Below, one piece after another: positions 44,337 through 55,734 of a DNA stretch of 64,000 bases. The position numbers were made by a program, and so were the translations under genes. The DNA is from Bursaphelenchus xylophilus. Its lineage: Eukaryota; Nematoda; Chromadorea; Rhabditida; Aphelenchoididae. Position 1 is the first letter of the stretch. Each line of letters begins with the position of its first letter. Below the pieces are notes generated by a model. It worked only from the letters and a program-made list of their open reading frames with translations. It did not search any database and was not told the DNA's origin. Location: assembly GCA_904066235.2 (NCBI GenBank), contig CAJFCV020000003.1, positions 5,332,001 through 5,396,000 of the forward strand, written 5' to 3'.

Positions 44337-46395
44337 CTGAAATAAAGGATAACAAATATTGAGAAGAAAGAACGATCGGAATTTTGCGCAGTAATTCGGG
44401 GTTAGAAGGCGAAAACGATCCTTCCCGGAGGACGGAAATGGAGAAACTCGGTTGGATGGCTCGGAAATTGTGAAATTGAACAAATTCTTTTATCTCCACT
44501 TGTTTTTTCGCGACCGAAAAAAAACCGCGGCGGTTTTATCAACGGAAGGAAGGAACGTTCGCCCGAATGAAACAAAGTCACAAAAAATAGACGAAGGAAT
44601 ACCTGCTGCTGAAAGGTAACGTTCTAAAATAAACTTTGCGTGATTCAGAATTCGGGCCAGATGACGCCCTTCCGATTCTGAGGAGGCTCCACAGTTTGTG
44701 TAAGAATTAACGTTATTCTCATTGACTCTCACACCAAATAGCACGGGGAGAAAAGGTGAAACATTCTTTTGCGGGAAAACTACAGTATAAATATAAAGTA
44801 CCTTTCGCAATCGATTTTGTTCCACATGGAAAACTTCACTTTATACAAATATGGAGAAAAATGCAACATGAACCATGTGAGGAATGTATTGTACATTAAA
44901 AAAGTTTGAGTTAAATTACGTAAGTAAACAAAGTTGGAGGAAAAGAAGGATAAGAATGATCTGTAAACCTATAAGCATAATAAAACAGCCGTTTTATTAA
45001 GCCGATTTATTGTTGTCACTTGAAAAACTCCAATCCTTTTTCGGACCATGTGGCATTCGAAAAACTTATGAATGACATTTTGCGGAGAAAGCGACAACAA
45101 AAGCCCAAACAAACCCCTAAACCTCTCTTATCATGCTGACTTCCGCATCGGATATCATGAGAGATCACTCTGCCTTGTCTGTCTATTGATATTTGATCTG
45201 AGGTTCGAAACACTCAAATAAGGACGAAAGGGGGTAGAGAGCCTGGGCTCTCTCTGTTTTAAAATCCCTTGGACTTTCGGGTCTCGCTTTGCCGCAGAGT
45301 CAGCCCGAATTTGCATAAAAGATCTCCAAATGAGGGAAAATGGCGAGGCCATTCATGCAAATAACTTAATTAGGGTTTGCAGACCAATAACAGCATCCCA
45401 AAAGCCGCCGACCGATTAGCGACTAAGTAACGGGATGAGAGAGTAATCCGTCAACGGATCACTTTACTCCACATAGAATCCTATTTCTGATCATAAAACG
45501 ACGTTCTGTGATGTTTACTAATTGCTGGATGACTAAAAAAGAAAAGGAGAATTATATGAGCAGTAAATTGCAAATTCCATTAATTTATGTAGGCCAAAAA
45601 AAGCTGAAAATTCAAGACATGTCAGCGTTTTATGCATTTTTTCTGGCAGTTGCAATGTTACATTAATTCGTTAATTTTTTATTATTCTTCATAAATAAAC
45701 TTTGCTGGCCGAGGTCTTGAATGCTGGATTTGAAGGCAAGGAGTTGGAAAGGCCAAGACTGACCGCCCCCTCAGTTCTGATCGGCACCTGTTCCGAGTGA
45801 AGGCCAGGCTGCAGATCGCTTTCCCACCCACTAATATTATCGATTCCTTGTCTCGGAGAGTTTTGCTGCCGGTTTTGGCCACAAAGCGATTCTCTTATGG
45901 AAGTGATGGATGAATCACCTTCCTTCTTCCCGCTCTCCGATCCCACGACTTTACACTTGATATTACGTTTGTTTATGGGCTCCTTTAGATTTGCATATTA
46001 GAAGGCCGCGGGTCCAAAATATTCATTCTTTTTTCTAACTCTCGCTGTCGTGCTGCGCCCTCAGAGTGAATGCGCTCTTGCCGAATTCAGGCGAAATGTT
46101 CCGCTTTCTGTTTTCATACGATTTCAACTTTTTACCAAGTCTTATTACTGCCGGTTTGGCGTTAAGTTATAAACGACAAGATGTGTATAATAGTTTAGTT
46201 AATTATTAATCGCCATATCGCTTTAATATCGCACAGTCGAAACCCCGGAAGAATTTATAAGAGCTCTCTTTCAGATCAGACAAACCTCTGCCCGCTCTGA
46301 CTTATTTTAAACCGTTAAGTGGCCTCCGGGCCTTCGAAAAAAGCGGCAAAAGACACCCCGACGTTTAAACGGGAAGCATTTAAGCAGGGCTCGTC
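44337..46395. other. Divergent intergenic region upstream of pat-4
   Basis: Mostly non-coding. On the minus strand, 45689 to about 45985 is open and reads like a protein (SESGKKEGDSSITSIRESLC and EQVPIRTEGAVSLGLSNSLP) but has no ATG, so it would need an upstream exon; I leave it as a possible exon. The 5' UTR of the 43897 gene lies just above 44336, and the pat-4 promoter should be in 46000-46390. Confidence 0.35.
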
Positions 46396-47970
46396 ATGTC
46401 GATCGCCAGCCATTACCATGCGCATAAGCCCAATGTGCCCATTATTATGGAAGATGTGTTTGGATGGGTCAAGGAAGGAAATGCTTTTCAAGTCCGAGTA
46501 TGGCTTGACGATTCAGAACACGATCTGAATATTGGGTAGGAAGCCTTCTTTAAACATTACGATGGATTTAGTGACGATCACGCCTTTTCGCTTTTGCACT
46601 GGGCTTCCAAAGAAGGACATCTCAGTATAGTCGATCTGTTACTGGCCAGAGGCGCCCGAGTCAATGCTACAAATATGGGAGATGACACCGCACTTCATCT
46701 GGCTTCGGCCCATGGACATCGACAAATTGTGGTCCGACTCATTACTAAAAAGGCCGATGTGAATGCAGCTAATGAGCACGGTATGACACCATTGCATTAC
46801 GCAGCATTCTGGGGATTCGAGCAGATTTGCGAGGATCTTATTCGGGCAGGCGCATACGTCAATATTTGCAACAAACGGAATCTAACCCCTCTCGATGTAT
46901 GTCAGCCACAGATCCGACAAGCTGTATACGGTAGGATTAAATTCTTAAAATTTCTAACTTCAGATGTACAGAAATTGCTCTCGAAAATGGACAAAACGCA
47001 AATCAAAAGGTTCCATTCAGAGACGATGGATGGAAGAATACAAAGACACGAACCAGAGAAGCAACTCTCTCACGATACACAGGAGTTGACATTCAGAGTC
47101 TCGCTTTCCAGAAACCAATTGCACAATCTCATTCCGGAACTTTGTATCGAGGAAAATGGCAGGACAATGATATTGTGGCCAGAGTTCTTAACGTTGCCGA
47201 AGTAACCGCCAGAATCTCCAGAGACTTCTCCACCGAATTCCCATCACTAAGGTAAAACAGATTAAGCACACACATACCCCTTGTATATCTTCAAAAGAAC
47301 CTAAAACTTTCAGAATCTTCGCATGTCCCCAAATTTGCCCACTCCTGGCCGCCGTCAACCAACCTCCTCAATTAATTCTAATCAGCCAATACATGGAGTT
47401 TGGTTCCCTTTACAATGTTCTTCATGAGCAGACAAATGTTGTCATCGATCATACACAAGCTATCAGATTTGCCCTGGATATTGCCAAAGGAATGAGTTTT
47501 CTGCACTCTCTGGGCTCTCCAATTCTCAGGTACTACCTCAGCTCTAAGCACGTTGTAGTAGATGGGGAATTAAATGCCAAAATAAATATGGCTGACACCA
47601 AATTCTCATTCCAAGAAGTCGGCAGACTCTATTCTCCAGCATGGATGAGTCCCGAGGGTAAGCGGTCACACAAAAACACAATGAACTGATTTCAGCACTA
47701 CAACGGGCACCAGAAGATCTAAACATTCGTGCAGCTGATATGTGGAGCTTTGGTATCCTTTTATGGGAATTAAATACTCGAGAAGTCCCATTCGCCGACC
47801 TATCCCCGATGGAAACTGGAATGAAAATAGCTCTAGAAGGCCTTCGAGTGATGATCCCGCCTGGGATCTCAAGGAATATGTTCCGATTGATCAACATTTG
47901 TCTGAACGAAGACCCGGGCCGTCGGCCCAACTTCGATCAAATCATTCCAATCCTCGAAAAGATGGCCTGA
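46396..47970 (+). CDS. pat-4: PAT-4, integrin-linked kinase (pseudokinase)
   Basis: Ankyrin repeats come first ([80 protein letters not shown]). Then a linker ([20 protein letters not shown]) and a kinase-like domain ([20 protein letters not shown] through [20 protein letters not shown]), ending [14 protein letters not shown] at TGA 47970. ILK joins PINCH and parvin at integrin adhesions; in nematodes it anchors muscle attachments. The kinase is degenerate: the ATP lysine position reads IVARVL, the HRD loop reads [10 protein letters not shown] and DFG reads MADTKF. The start at 46396 adds 17 residues before MEDVFGW (46447), which is the other candidate start. The first intron is only 36 nt (46536-46571). 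Confidence 0.96.
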
Positions 47971-48704
47971 TCCTCATACTTGGTGCTATTTTATTAAGTT
48001 CTTGGAAGTGCCTTCCCCCGTTTACAGCTGTAATTATAAAACACTGCCAAAGATTGAGAATGACCAGAAGTTTGTTGACAATATATATCAGCTATATAAT
48101 AAACGTTTAAACCTTTAGTCTTCTATTACACATATTTGAATCTCCTACTTGGTTACCACGACAACGAAAAGCGTTTCACGAACAAAAATGAAAATTCGAC
48201 ATAAACGATGATTGTGCTCTATTCCAATGCCTCTAATTTAATATTTTCAGCATCAATCATTTGTTATAGTGTCTTTGTATTTTTATTTTATATGATCCTA
48301 AAAGCATGTAAAGTGAGTTGTTTTCATACAGTCACACTATTCAATTTAGCCCGAACTTTTCGCAAACACTTCCGATAATGAAGTTGAAGGTCTAGAGTTC
48401 GGTGAAACTGGCTTCCAGGACTGTTCGTTCCTATTAAAATGTTTTCCATGTAATACTTGTTCCTTCCGCAATTGTTGGAGGAACACTTTACCAACTACAG
48501 TAAGTGAAAAAAAATATAAAAACGACAACCTTCTACTCGTTTAGAAATTATCTTTGCGAGAACTTGCCAATTGTGAATGTATTCGCCCGACAATCCACGG
48601 GAGTGCTCCATACAAAATCGACCTCATTTGTTGCAGAGTATAACTTTAATCAAGTAAAAACAACAACAAATCTAATAAATCTAATGACCTTGACACTTCA
48701 ATTC
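47971..48704. other. Convergent gap between pat-4 and GrpE, with a possible small minus-strand gene
   Basis: The pat-4 poly(A) signal AATAAA is at 48099-48104. On the minus strand, 48300-48620 may hold a short two-exon gene about 100 nt downstream of GrpE. One frame of the second exon reads KVFLQQLRKEQVLHGKHFNR then SRPSTSLSEVFAKSSG and stops near 48346. The first exon could start at either of two ATGs (MRSILYGALPWIVGRIH or MEHSRGLSGEYIHNWQ). The frames do not settle to one clear model, so I do not call a CDS. Confidence 0.35.
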
Positions 48705-49504
48705 CTACTTTTTGACGACTCCAACTTGAGCCGGTCTGATAGGACGTTCATGAAGATAATATCCAATCTTCATAACTTCAGCAATATGCCCTGGGGCATG
48801 TTCACTCTAAATTCAAAATAATAAGCCTTTAAATCTCTTACCGCTTCTTTTGGAACTTGAAAAACCGCATCGTGAAGGTTGGGATCAAACTTTTCCCCTT
48901 CAGGAGAAACCTTTTTTAGCCCATGACGAGCAAACGTCTTCTGTAATACCGTGCTGGTCATATCAATTCCGTCATAAAGGTTCTTTAATTGAGGATCCTT
49001 CTCTAAGTCCTCTTTCTTCACAGAATCCAAGGCCAGATTCAAAACATCCGCAACTTCCAAGAGATCCTTGCAAAACGACTGAATGGCAAAAACTTTAGCG
49101 TCTTCAACTTGTTTTTGTCCTCTCCTCCTAACGTTCTCTGTTTCCGCCAGCGCCCTCTTGTATTTGTCATTAAGCTCATTACATTCTTCTCTCAATGCAT
49201 CATATTCAGCTGCTAGAACGTCAAAAGCTGCCCTTGACGGCTGAAACTGTTCAATAGGAATGCCCTTTGCGCCTTCTGTCTGATCTTTTACTTTCTGAAG
49301 GTATTCAGCACCTAAAAGCAAAATGCGTAGAAAATTTTTGTGGCGTTAAAAATGGTGTAAAAAACAAAGAACCCGAAAATTCTTACTTGATATCCGCTGG
49401 CCGTTCGTCGACTTGATGGCTAACTCTTGGGGGTTTGTCGCTGAGTACAACCGAATAAGACTTATGCACGCCTGTTTGCGGCAACGTGAGGCAAGACGAA
49501 ACAT
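48705..49504 (-). CDS. Mitochondrial GrpE nucleotide-exchange factor (GRPEL1 type)
   Basis: The start at 49504 gives MFRLASRCRKQACISLIRLY, an arginine-rich mitochondrial targeting sequence. The GrpE coiled-coil follows: LAAEYDALREECNELNDKYK, RALAETENVRRRGQKQVEDA, VFAIQSFCKDLLEVADVLNL. The C-terminal beta domain (FARHGLKKVSPEGEKFDPNL, HDAVFQVPKEA) continues over a phase-0 intron to EHAPGHIAEVMKIGYYLHER and PIRPAQVGVVKK, stop at 48705. It releases ADP from mitochondrial Hsp70 in the matrix for protein import and folding. Length (about 220 residues) is normal. Three exons. Confidence 0.96.
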
Positions 49505-50552
49505 TCTGAAAAAACCAAATAGAGTAAAAAGCAAACAAGTCACACAACGTTTAGAAACAACTAGAAAAGCGGAAGTCGAGCTCTAATTGCGCCATTATCG
49601 ATCGAATTTTTGTGACACTTCGCTCCAAAAAGGTGGTCTTAAAGATACGATATTTTCACCCGATCATCCAAAATTGAGCGACTTGATAAATGGTGAATTG
49701 GAAAGAGTAGACAGTTATCTCTCTGTTAGAGGTTCAGAAATTTGTATGTGTTATTCAGTCTTTGAGATATTCGACTTCAAACTTCCCAAAATTGAGAACT
49801 TTGCAATCGCCTAGCGGGCGACGTTTAGTCACGAATCCTACAAAAATGGGCGATCAGCACTACAACATCATTCTCAATCATCATGCAAAGTTTCAGAACT
49901 TTTTCTGGCTCGATACTCGACTTATTGAGCCATCTTTCCTGCTATATTATAATGATTGAAATCGTTGCCCGGGCTTTTCGCAAAATGACAAAATCCTTGG
50001 CATTCCGCAACTAGAGATATTTTAATTATCAAACTCATCAAACATGGTGTTTTTGAAAGACAAACCAGACCTACTATAACAAGAAAAATTCACTGATAGG
50101 GTCTATAGCTTTTTTTTGTCAAGATTTTGTTCAATACTGGGCTAAATTACAATTTTTGTAATTTCTCGAAGAAGCCAAAAAAACATTATTTAACAGTACG
50201 CCAAACATTTGTTTTCGTGGCGTGACGTGACCAGAATTCCATGAAAAAACGTTGTGTCAAGCAAGCAGTGAATAATTGCGATTTCGCGAGTAATGATACA
50301 ATATCAGATTTTCTAGAATTGTCGAAAAAGTTGCAAGCTGCGCCCACGTTTTTCCTTTATGCGATCCATTTTATAAGATTGGGCAGGTTCCATCGTATAA
50401 AATGGCTCAAATTTGTTATAGAATAAAAAAAAATCTGTAGTAAATAGTTAGACCTATGTTATAGATCGTTACGCGTTTTGTGTGTGAGGTTGTGGTATAT
50501 TCATGAATTTGATTTCTTTGTTTTTCTAACACCTTACAACAGCATCCACAGA
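49505..50552. other. Divergent region between GrpE and uS9m with a dispersed repeat
   Basis: No coding signal. The second half contains the dispersed repeat copy at 49938-50255. Promoters of two nuclear genes for mitochondrial proteins should lie on either side. Confidence 0.4.
49938..50255. repeat. Dispersed repeat, copy 2
   Basis: Collinear with 8120-8425 in the NOMO intron. Shared blocks: AATGATTGAAAT, AAAATCCTTGGCATTCCGCA, ATTTTAATTATCAAAC, TGGTGTTTTTGAA, ATTATTTAACA, GAAAAAACG. It has small insertions such as a duplicated ACAAAATG. No coding capacity. Confidence 0.75.
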
Positions 50553-51828
50553 ATGTCTCTCGTTTCGAAAACTCAGCGAATGAAGTCGATAGGTAAATGC
50601 CTTGAGCTTTACATCCGGAAAGCGAAGGATCATGCAATATTGATGGAAAAGGAGAGAGCTGAGTTCGAAAATGGGAAAAGACATCTTGCAAACATCATGG
50701 GATGGCCTCCAGAAATGAAAATTGGCCAAGAAGAAGTTGATCGCGCCGTTGAATACCTTTTTCCCTCAGGTTTGACTTGCGAACGAGCAAGACCTGTAAT
50801 GAAGCCACCAGAGGACATAATGGTAAAATTCAACAAGTTCAGTTTTGACGACGAAGGCAGACCATCAGACCATTTGTTCTTTACCCTCAGGCCGAGATTC
50901 TATGGATTATTATCCGTAAGTTTATCTTCCCGTCGATCGAAAATCCTTTATTTTAGGATATTGGGTTGAAGACGCAACGTCTCAACAATTATCATGATGA
51001 ACGACTTCTGAAGGGCCTTCCATTGAGTGAAGATAAAGGAGAACTGAATCTGACCGGCTCCATGTGGCTTCTGAAAGACGATCTGGCAAAGAAGTTGAGC
51101 GAACGCTTAAGTGATGATATGGTAAGATTATTTGGGTTGAATAGTTATTATTTTTAGTATGCCCAATTGTTACTGGCGTTTGAAAACTTGGCCAGTCTTC
51201 CCTTGGCTCATCTGGAAAAAGGATTCATTATGGAATACAGAACCGGGTTAAGTGGAGGGTCAAAGCCAGAACTGTTTGGTCCAGGAGTTCCGGCTGTAAA
51301 ATTGGATGCTGAAAATAATATTAGATTTGCGGTGGGCATTGGGAAAGTGAAGAGCACGAGAGTTACAGCGAAAGTGTCAGATGCGGGAACTGGGCTTTAT
51401 ACTGTGAATGACCTCCCTCTCAGTGGATTTCAAGCGTTAGTGTCTCGGTATGTGTGTTCTTTTATTTAATTCTATTAATTTAGAGAGAACTTTATTGCAC
51501 CTCTGATTATTACTGGCAGACTCGGAAAGGTGGATGTTGCTGTGAAGATCGAAGAAGGTCCTGGTGGAATCTCGGCTGTCCCTAGGGCGGCAAGACATGC
51601 GCTTTCTCTTGGACTTGCTGCTTTATATCCTAACACAAAAAATATGTTACGATTGGGTATGGTGCCTTTTTCAAACTTTTACCTTATTTTAGCCGGTTTG
51701 CTAACCCAAGATCCTCGACGTAAAGAGAGAAATAAGGTTAATCAGCCTGGCGCTAGAGCAAAATGGATTTGGTATGTATTTTCGTATAAAATAATATTTT
51801 TTTTTTCAATTTTAGGAAGCGTCGATAA
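50553..51828 (+). CDS. mrps-9: Mitochondrial small ribosomal subunit protein uS9m (MRPS9)
   Basis: Six exons or so. The N-terminal part (MSLVSKTQRMKSIGKCLELY, KDHAILMEKERAEFENGKRH) is the mitochondrial extension. The C-terminal third is the uS9 fold: FAVGIGKVKSTRVTAKVSDA with the KxxxARV-type RNA-binding block, then DVAVKIEEGPGGISAVPRAA, RHALSLGLAALYPNTK and GLLTQDPRRKERNKVNQPGA, ending in AKWIWKRR at TAA 51826. uS9 C-terminal tails normally end with Lys/Arg that reach the P-site tRNA, and the KRR end agrees. The last coding exon is only 13 nt (51816-51828). Encoded in the nucleus, acting in mitochondrial translation. Confidence 0.94.
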
Positions 51829-52725
51829 ACTATTCCAATATCGTAGGTTTTGTTTGTTTTTGTTAATAAATTGCTATAATATTGCCAGTGGTTCTTGATT
51901 GCGCCGGAAAATGTCTACTCGCAGAAGGAAATCCTTTCCCGTTTCGTGCCAAAAATTGATTTTTTATGGGGAAATTACCCTATACAGTAGGAATAGGCAT
52001 AAAACTTACCATTCTAAAATTTGCGAAAAGTGCCACGCTTATTCCAATTGTCGATCTACAAACCTCGGCCGTTTCAGCAAGTTGCGAGCTAGGAGCCGCA
52101 TGTCTTAGAAAAATTATTCTAAATTTGTGCCAATTTTCATCAAATTGTAAGCGTCACACTTGGAATTCTTTCCCTGCCAGTTAAATACTTTATTCGCTGT
52201 AAATTATTACTGAGCCATGCAATATTTTCAAGAGTTTTCGTGGAGCTGAGCATGATAACTATTCGATGAGAAGCGATTATGGATGGGTTATGTATGTATA
52301 GCGCGAGAGTTCGTTGTGGGCTAATAAACAAGATGACAAACAATAGGAGCGAACAAATCAACGGGTTCTCTAAAGAGTAATGAGCAAATCTGACGGGTGA
52401 CAACGGATGAGGACAATAGATACTACTTTTTATATGTGTTGATGGTCGGAGGTGCTGAGGGAGGAAGGCATGTTGATGCGGAACTATTAAATACCTGAGG
52501 GCATTACAAAATATGGAACTCCTGCTTTTAATAACGGACCAGGAAAAGCGGCTAATAGATTACTATCAATGTTTTCAGGACAACTAAAGTAATGTTCTAA
52601 TTCTGGGAAGCTAAAACGGAACTATTTGGTAGATTATGTCTTCTGAATTGCTGAGGAATAATTAGAAATAGACATTAGATACAAAGCGTTGAGATTCTAG
52701 GAAATAGAAACTTCCGGACATGAAC
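51829..52725. other. Convergent gap between uS9m and the MEIOC-like gene
   Basis: It contains a decayed family C repeat (51905-52182) right after the uS9m stop, then AT-rich sequence with no credible frame. It should hold both 3' UTRs. Confidence 0.4.
51905..52182. repeat. MITE family C, 5'-truncated copy
   Basis: The right end (GCGTCACACTTGGAATTCTT then TCCCTGCC) matches the family C terminus. Upstream blocks AAAAATTATTCTAAATTTGT and GCGAGCTAGGAGCCGCAT also match 27917-28362. The left terminal repeat is missing. Confidence 0.65.
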
Positions 52726-55519
52726 TTAGGCGTTTAGAGGCCTCGACTTTATTTCTGGGGGTTCACATTCGTAATTGAGAGCCTCGATCCTCTCCAGTTG
52801 CATCCTCTGAAGATGGGATTCGGGGCCAAGAGTTCGGATCAAGGCACACCAGTTGACGGCTCTGGCTCTAATCACACATTTGGTAACGTTAACGAGGGCT
52901 TCAACGAGGTTTGCTGATTCTGAAAGGATTTGTGTTATTAACCATGGATTTAGGACGTCTTCCGTGCTTTAACAAATTAGTCAACTTACCTCGCTCTTCG
53001 TCGTATGATCCCATATCTCCTCGAAGGTGACTGAGAATGGCGTTTCTCTCGCTCAGCCGTCGTTGTTGTAACAGTCTCACTGCGTCCAGTAATTCTCGCA
53101 AACTTTCATGCACTTTTTGACCGAACTCGATGCCTCTGAGTTGTTCCATTCGACCAATCAGAGTCACCACTCGAGCATGCTCTCTGAAGAAGTCGACCAC
53201 CAATCGGTCGACTCGAGATGGAGCGGGTGGGAGACGAGGAATGGGCAGATTGTTGGCCGAACTTATCTTCTTTCCCAAATTATGCTTGGCCAATTCAGCC
53301 TCTGTCTTTTTTCTCTCTTTTTCCAAGGATCTGTATTGGTCGGTGCACAACTCCAACTTGGTCTGCAACTCCATTTGACTTCGTCTTGGTTGTTCGAAAG
53401 CGACATTGTGGCTGCTTGGAGGTGAGATCGGGGCTGGAGGGCTTTGTCGTTGATAGGAATTCTGCTTATTCGCGCGGTCTGCCTTTCTGGTCCCATTTCT
53501 GTTTTGCATCGGCATTTGTCCCGAAAGCAACATCCCATAAATATGGTTGTAAACGTTTTGCTGGAGTTCCAGATGTTGATGGTACCATTGCATTTCCGCT
53601 TCATCATACGCCACACCATTCCGGCCCGCTTTCGGCAACGTCTGATAAGATGGAGGTGATGGATTTAATGGCTGGAAGGCATGCCGCTGACCGTACTGGT
53701 TGTAAGTATCCTGCGTCCTTTGATTGGAAAAATATTTGTCTTGTGGAGCTTCCTGAGACCAGATTTGGGAGTGAGATTGATGCAGAAGTCGAGGGTCTTT
53801 TTGAGGAGTAATGTCGGATAAAGCATATTGTTCAATCAAGTCGGTTATATCTCTGGGTTTGTTCATTGTGTAGGCTGCGTAGTTACTTGGGTAATGCACT
53901 GAAGGAGACTGGTGGGGAGCAGGAGTGTCCTCAGTACTCCATTTCCTACTGTTTGGTGATCTGGGACTGTTAAGGGAAAGATTTAACATCTGATTGAGAA
54001 CGTTCTCATCATTCGGTCTAATGGCATGAGGTTGATGAAAAGCTGGGGCTGAAGTTGAAGACGGGAGGCGGGCGGTTGAAGTGAAGGTGGGAAGAGGCTC
54101 ATCCTCTGCCGTGGACCAGGGATTAGAGATCGGGGCCTGAGGGGACAACTGGAGCATGGATTCTGCACTAGATTGTGTACTCTCATTGCACTCCTCGCTG
54201 CTTGAGTTCTGCAATTTGAGGCGTACATTACTTTGAAGGCTGTTATTGTTTTTTTGCAATCTCAATTCGTTTTCTTTTTCTGATCTATTCCCCGTGCCAG
54301 AGCGTACCCCTTCCTTTATTTTTTATGCCTGATGAAGTCATTTGTCTACTATTTTATAACCCCCTATCCCCACCACCTTAAGTCGCATCAGGTCGGAGCT
54401 GAGACTCGGGTCAGAAGCTTTTTTCCGGTCTCTGTCCACAAAAAACACACACAAAGACGTTTTTTTTGAAGAGCGGCGTGCAGAAGGAAAGTGCAACACC
54501 CGGGCGAAAACGGTCTATGAAAAAAGAACAACGCAAAAAGGACGGCCGGGGAGAGCGGGGAACGACGACGTTCCACTCCGTACCAGGCACCTCCCCGGCT
54601 CTTTTTCCGTCGGTTCGAGGACACATAAAAGAAAGCAAAAAAGATGGAATTGCCCGCCAAAAAGGTCGAAGCCCAGTACAAAAGTACTTTCGATGCCCTT
54701 AAGGGGATTTGGGTTGGCCTCTCGACCAAAATAACTACAAGTACAAGGCCCATTCGGTAAACAATGTTTCCGGATTTAAATTAAAAGATTGCATTTGCTA
54801 ATTACCGTAAACGCGTATTCATCGTCACCCTTTTAACCCTAAAAAAATGCACTCTTAGCACAAAGAACGACTCAATTGCTACTAATATACGTACATTACA
54901 CTTGTGCCATCAATCCTATTCCAGGAATTTTTTATGGCCCAAGTGAACCTGATCAGTCCCGTCGTTTCCCGCTTCTCACCGTCCCAGCCTGTGCTTGGGC
55001 GTTTTTTTCGAGAACGTCTTTCTTTCACAGCTTTTTTGTGTGGTGACACGAGAAGCGCAAAAAATAGATGGGAAAAAGTTTAAACAAATATGAAAAGGTC
55101 ACTGTTTAAAATAACAAAATCGTCTGAAAGTCAGGTAACCCATTATCCGTAATGGTACAAGCCCCTTTCACTATTAAAGCGTTGATTAAATATCTGGGAC
55201 CTACCTCTGACGAGCTCTGCATCCAATTGTAAACGTTGGACCAAACGGCCTCTCTGGACTTGTCGACTTTCTCGTCCATTATTGGGCTCCAACAACTGAA
55301 CATGTTGTTGGTTTCGATTTTGCCTGAGTTGGGGGGAGTGGAGGATTGACTGTTCTGTTCCTGAAGTCCAAAAAAGACCTGTTGGCGGGTATTAGACCGA
55401 TTGAACGTAATGCAATTCTGGTGCCCCATCCCTTGAGTGCTTGGCTGTTCGGTGGCAGTCCAAAATTCCGACATAGCCGGTCTTATCAATCCCGATGAGT
55501 CGACGCAATCAACGGCCAT
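52726..55519 (-). CDS. MEIOC-domain protein (partner type of YTHDC2), three exons
   Basis: Exons 55205-55519, 52990-54208 and 52726-52919 join in phase (0, then 1) to 575 residues, start [20 protein letters not shown], stop at 52726. The middle is long, Ser/Pro/Gln-rich and likely disordered ([20 protein letters not shown]). The C-terminal domain from about 53290 down to 53000 reads [20 protein letters not shown], then [20 protein letters not shown] and [20 protein letters not shown], continuing in exon 3 with [20 protein letters not shown]. SANNxPIPRLPxxPSRVDRL and the ARVVTLIG helix are what I remember of MEIOC, the vertebrate meiotic factor that works with the RNA helicase YTHDC2. The open frame of exon 2 has no ATG of its own, which led to exon 1 beyond a 996-nt intron. 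The domain call is strong from memory; the first exon is an inference from splice phase. Confidence 0.8.
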
Positions 55520-55711
55520 AAACTTAAAAGAGCAGCTGATAATTTGGGCTGATAACAAACTCCGCGACATCAGACGACAGCGCGTGAATAATTGGCTCTC
55601 GATAACAAAGATGACTAAAACCCGCTCCAGCCAACCCAGTCTGCGTAAAAAGTGGCCATGAATGATGGATCGCATAACTTTTATAAAGGGTTAAATCCGC
55701 GATACCCGCTC

Positions 55712-55734
55712 CGACGTTCCCCACTGGAACGTCG
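55712..55734. promoter_or_regulatory. Perfect 9-bp inverted repeat, CGACGTTCC-CCACT-GGAACGTCG
   Basis: It lies 193 nt upstream of the ATG of the MEIOC-like gene. The arms are perfect complements with a 5-nt loop. A related hairpin, GGAACG-ACGA-CGTTCC, lies in the first intron of the same gene at 54558-54573, enclosed by CCGGGGAG and CTCCCCGG. Possible transcription-factor site or RNA structure; the function is a guess. Confidence 0.4.

Noticed and set aside
45195..45215. GAGGTTCGAAACACTC, similar to a tRNA T-loop
   Set aside because: No D-arm, anticodon arm or acceptor stem could be paired around it.
53218..53811. 197-codon plus-strand frame
   Set aside because: It is the antisense shadow of the large MEIOC-like exon.
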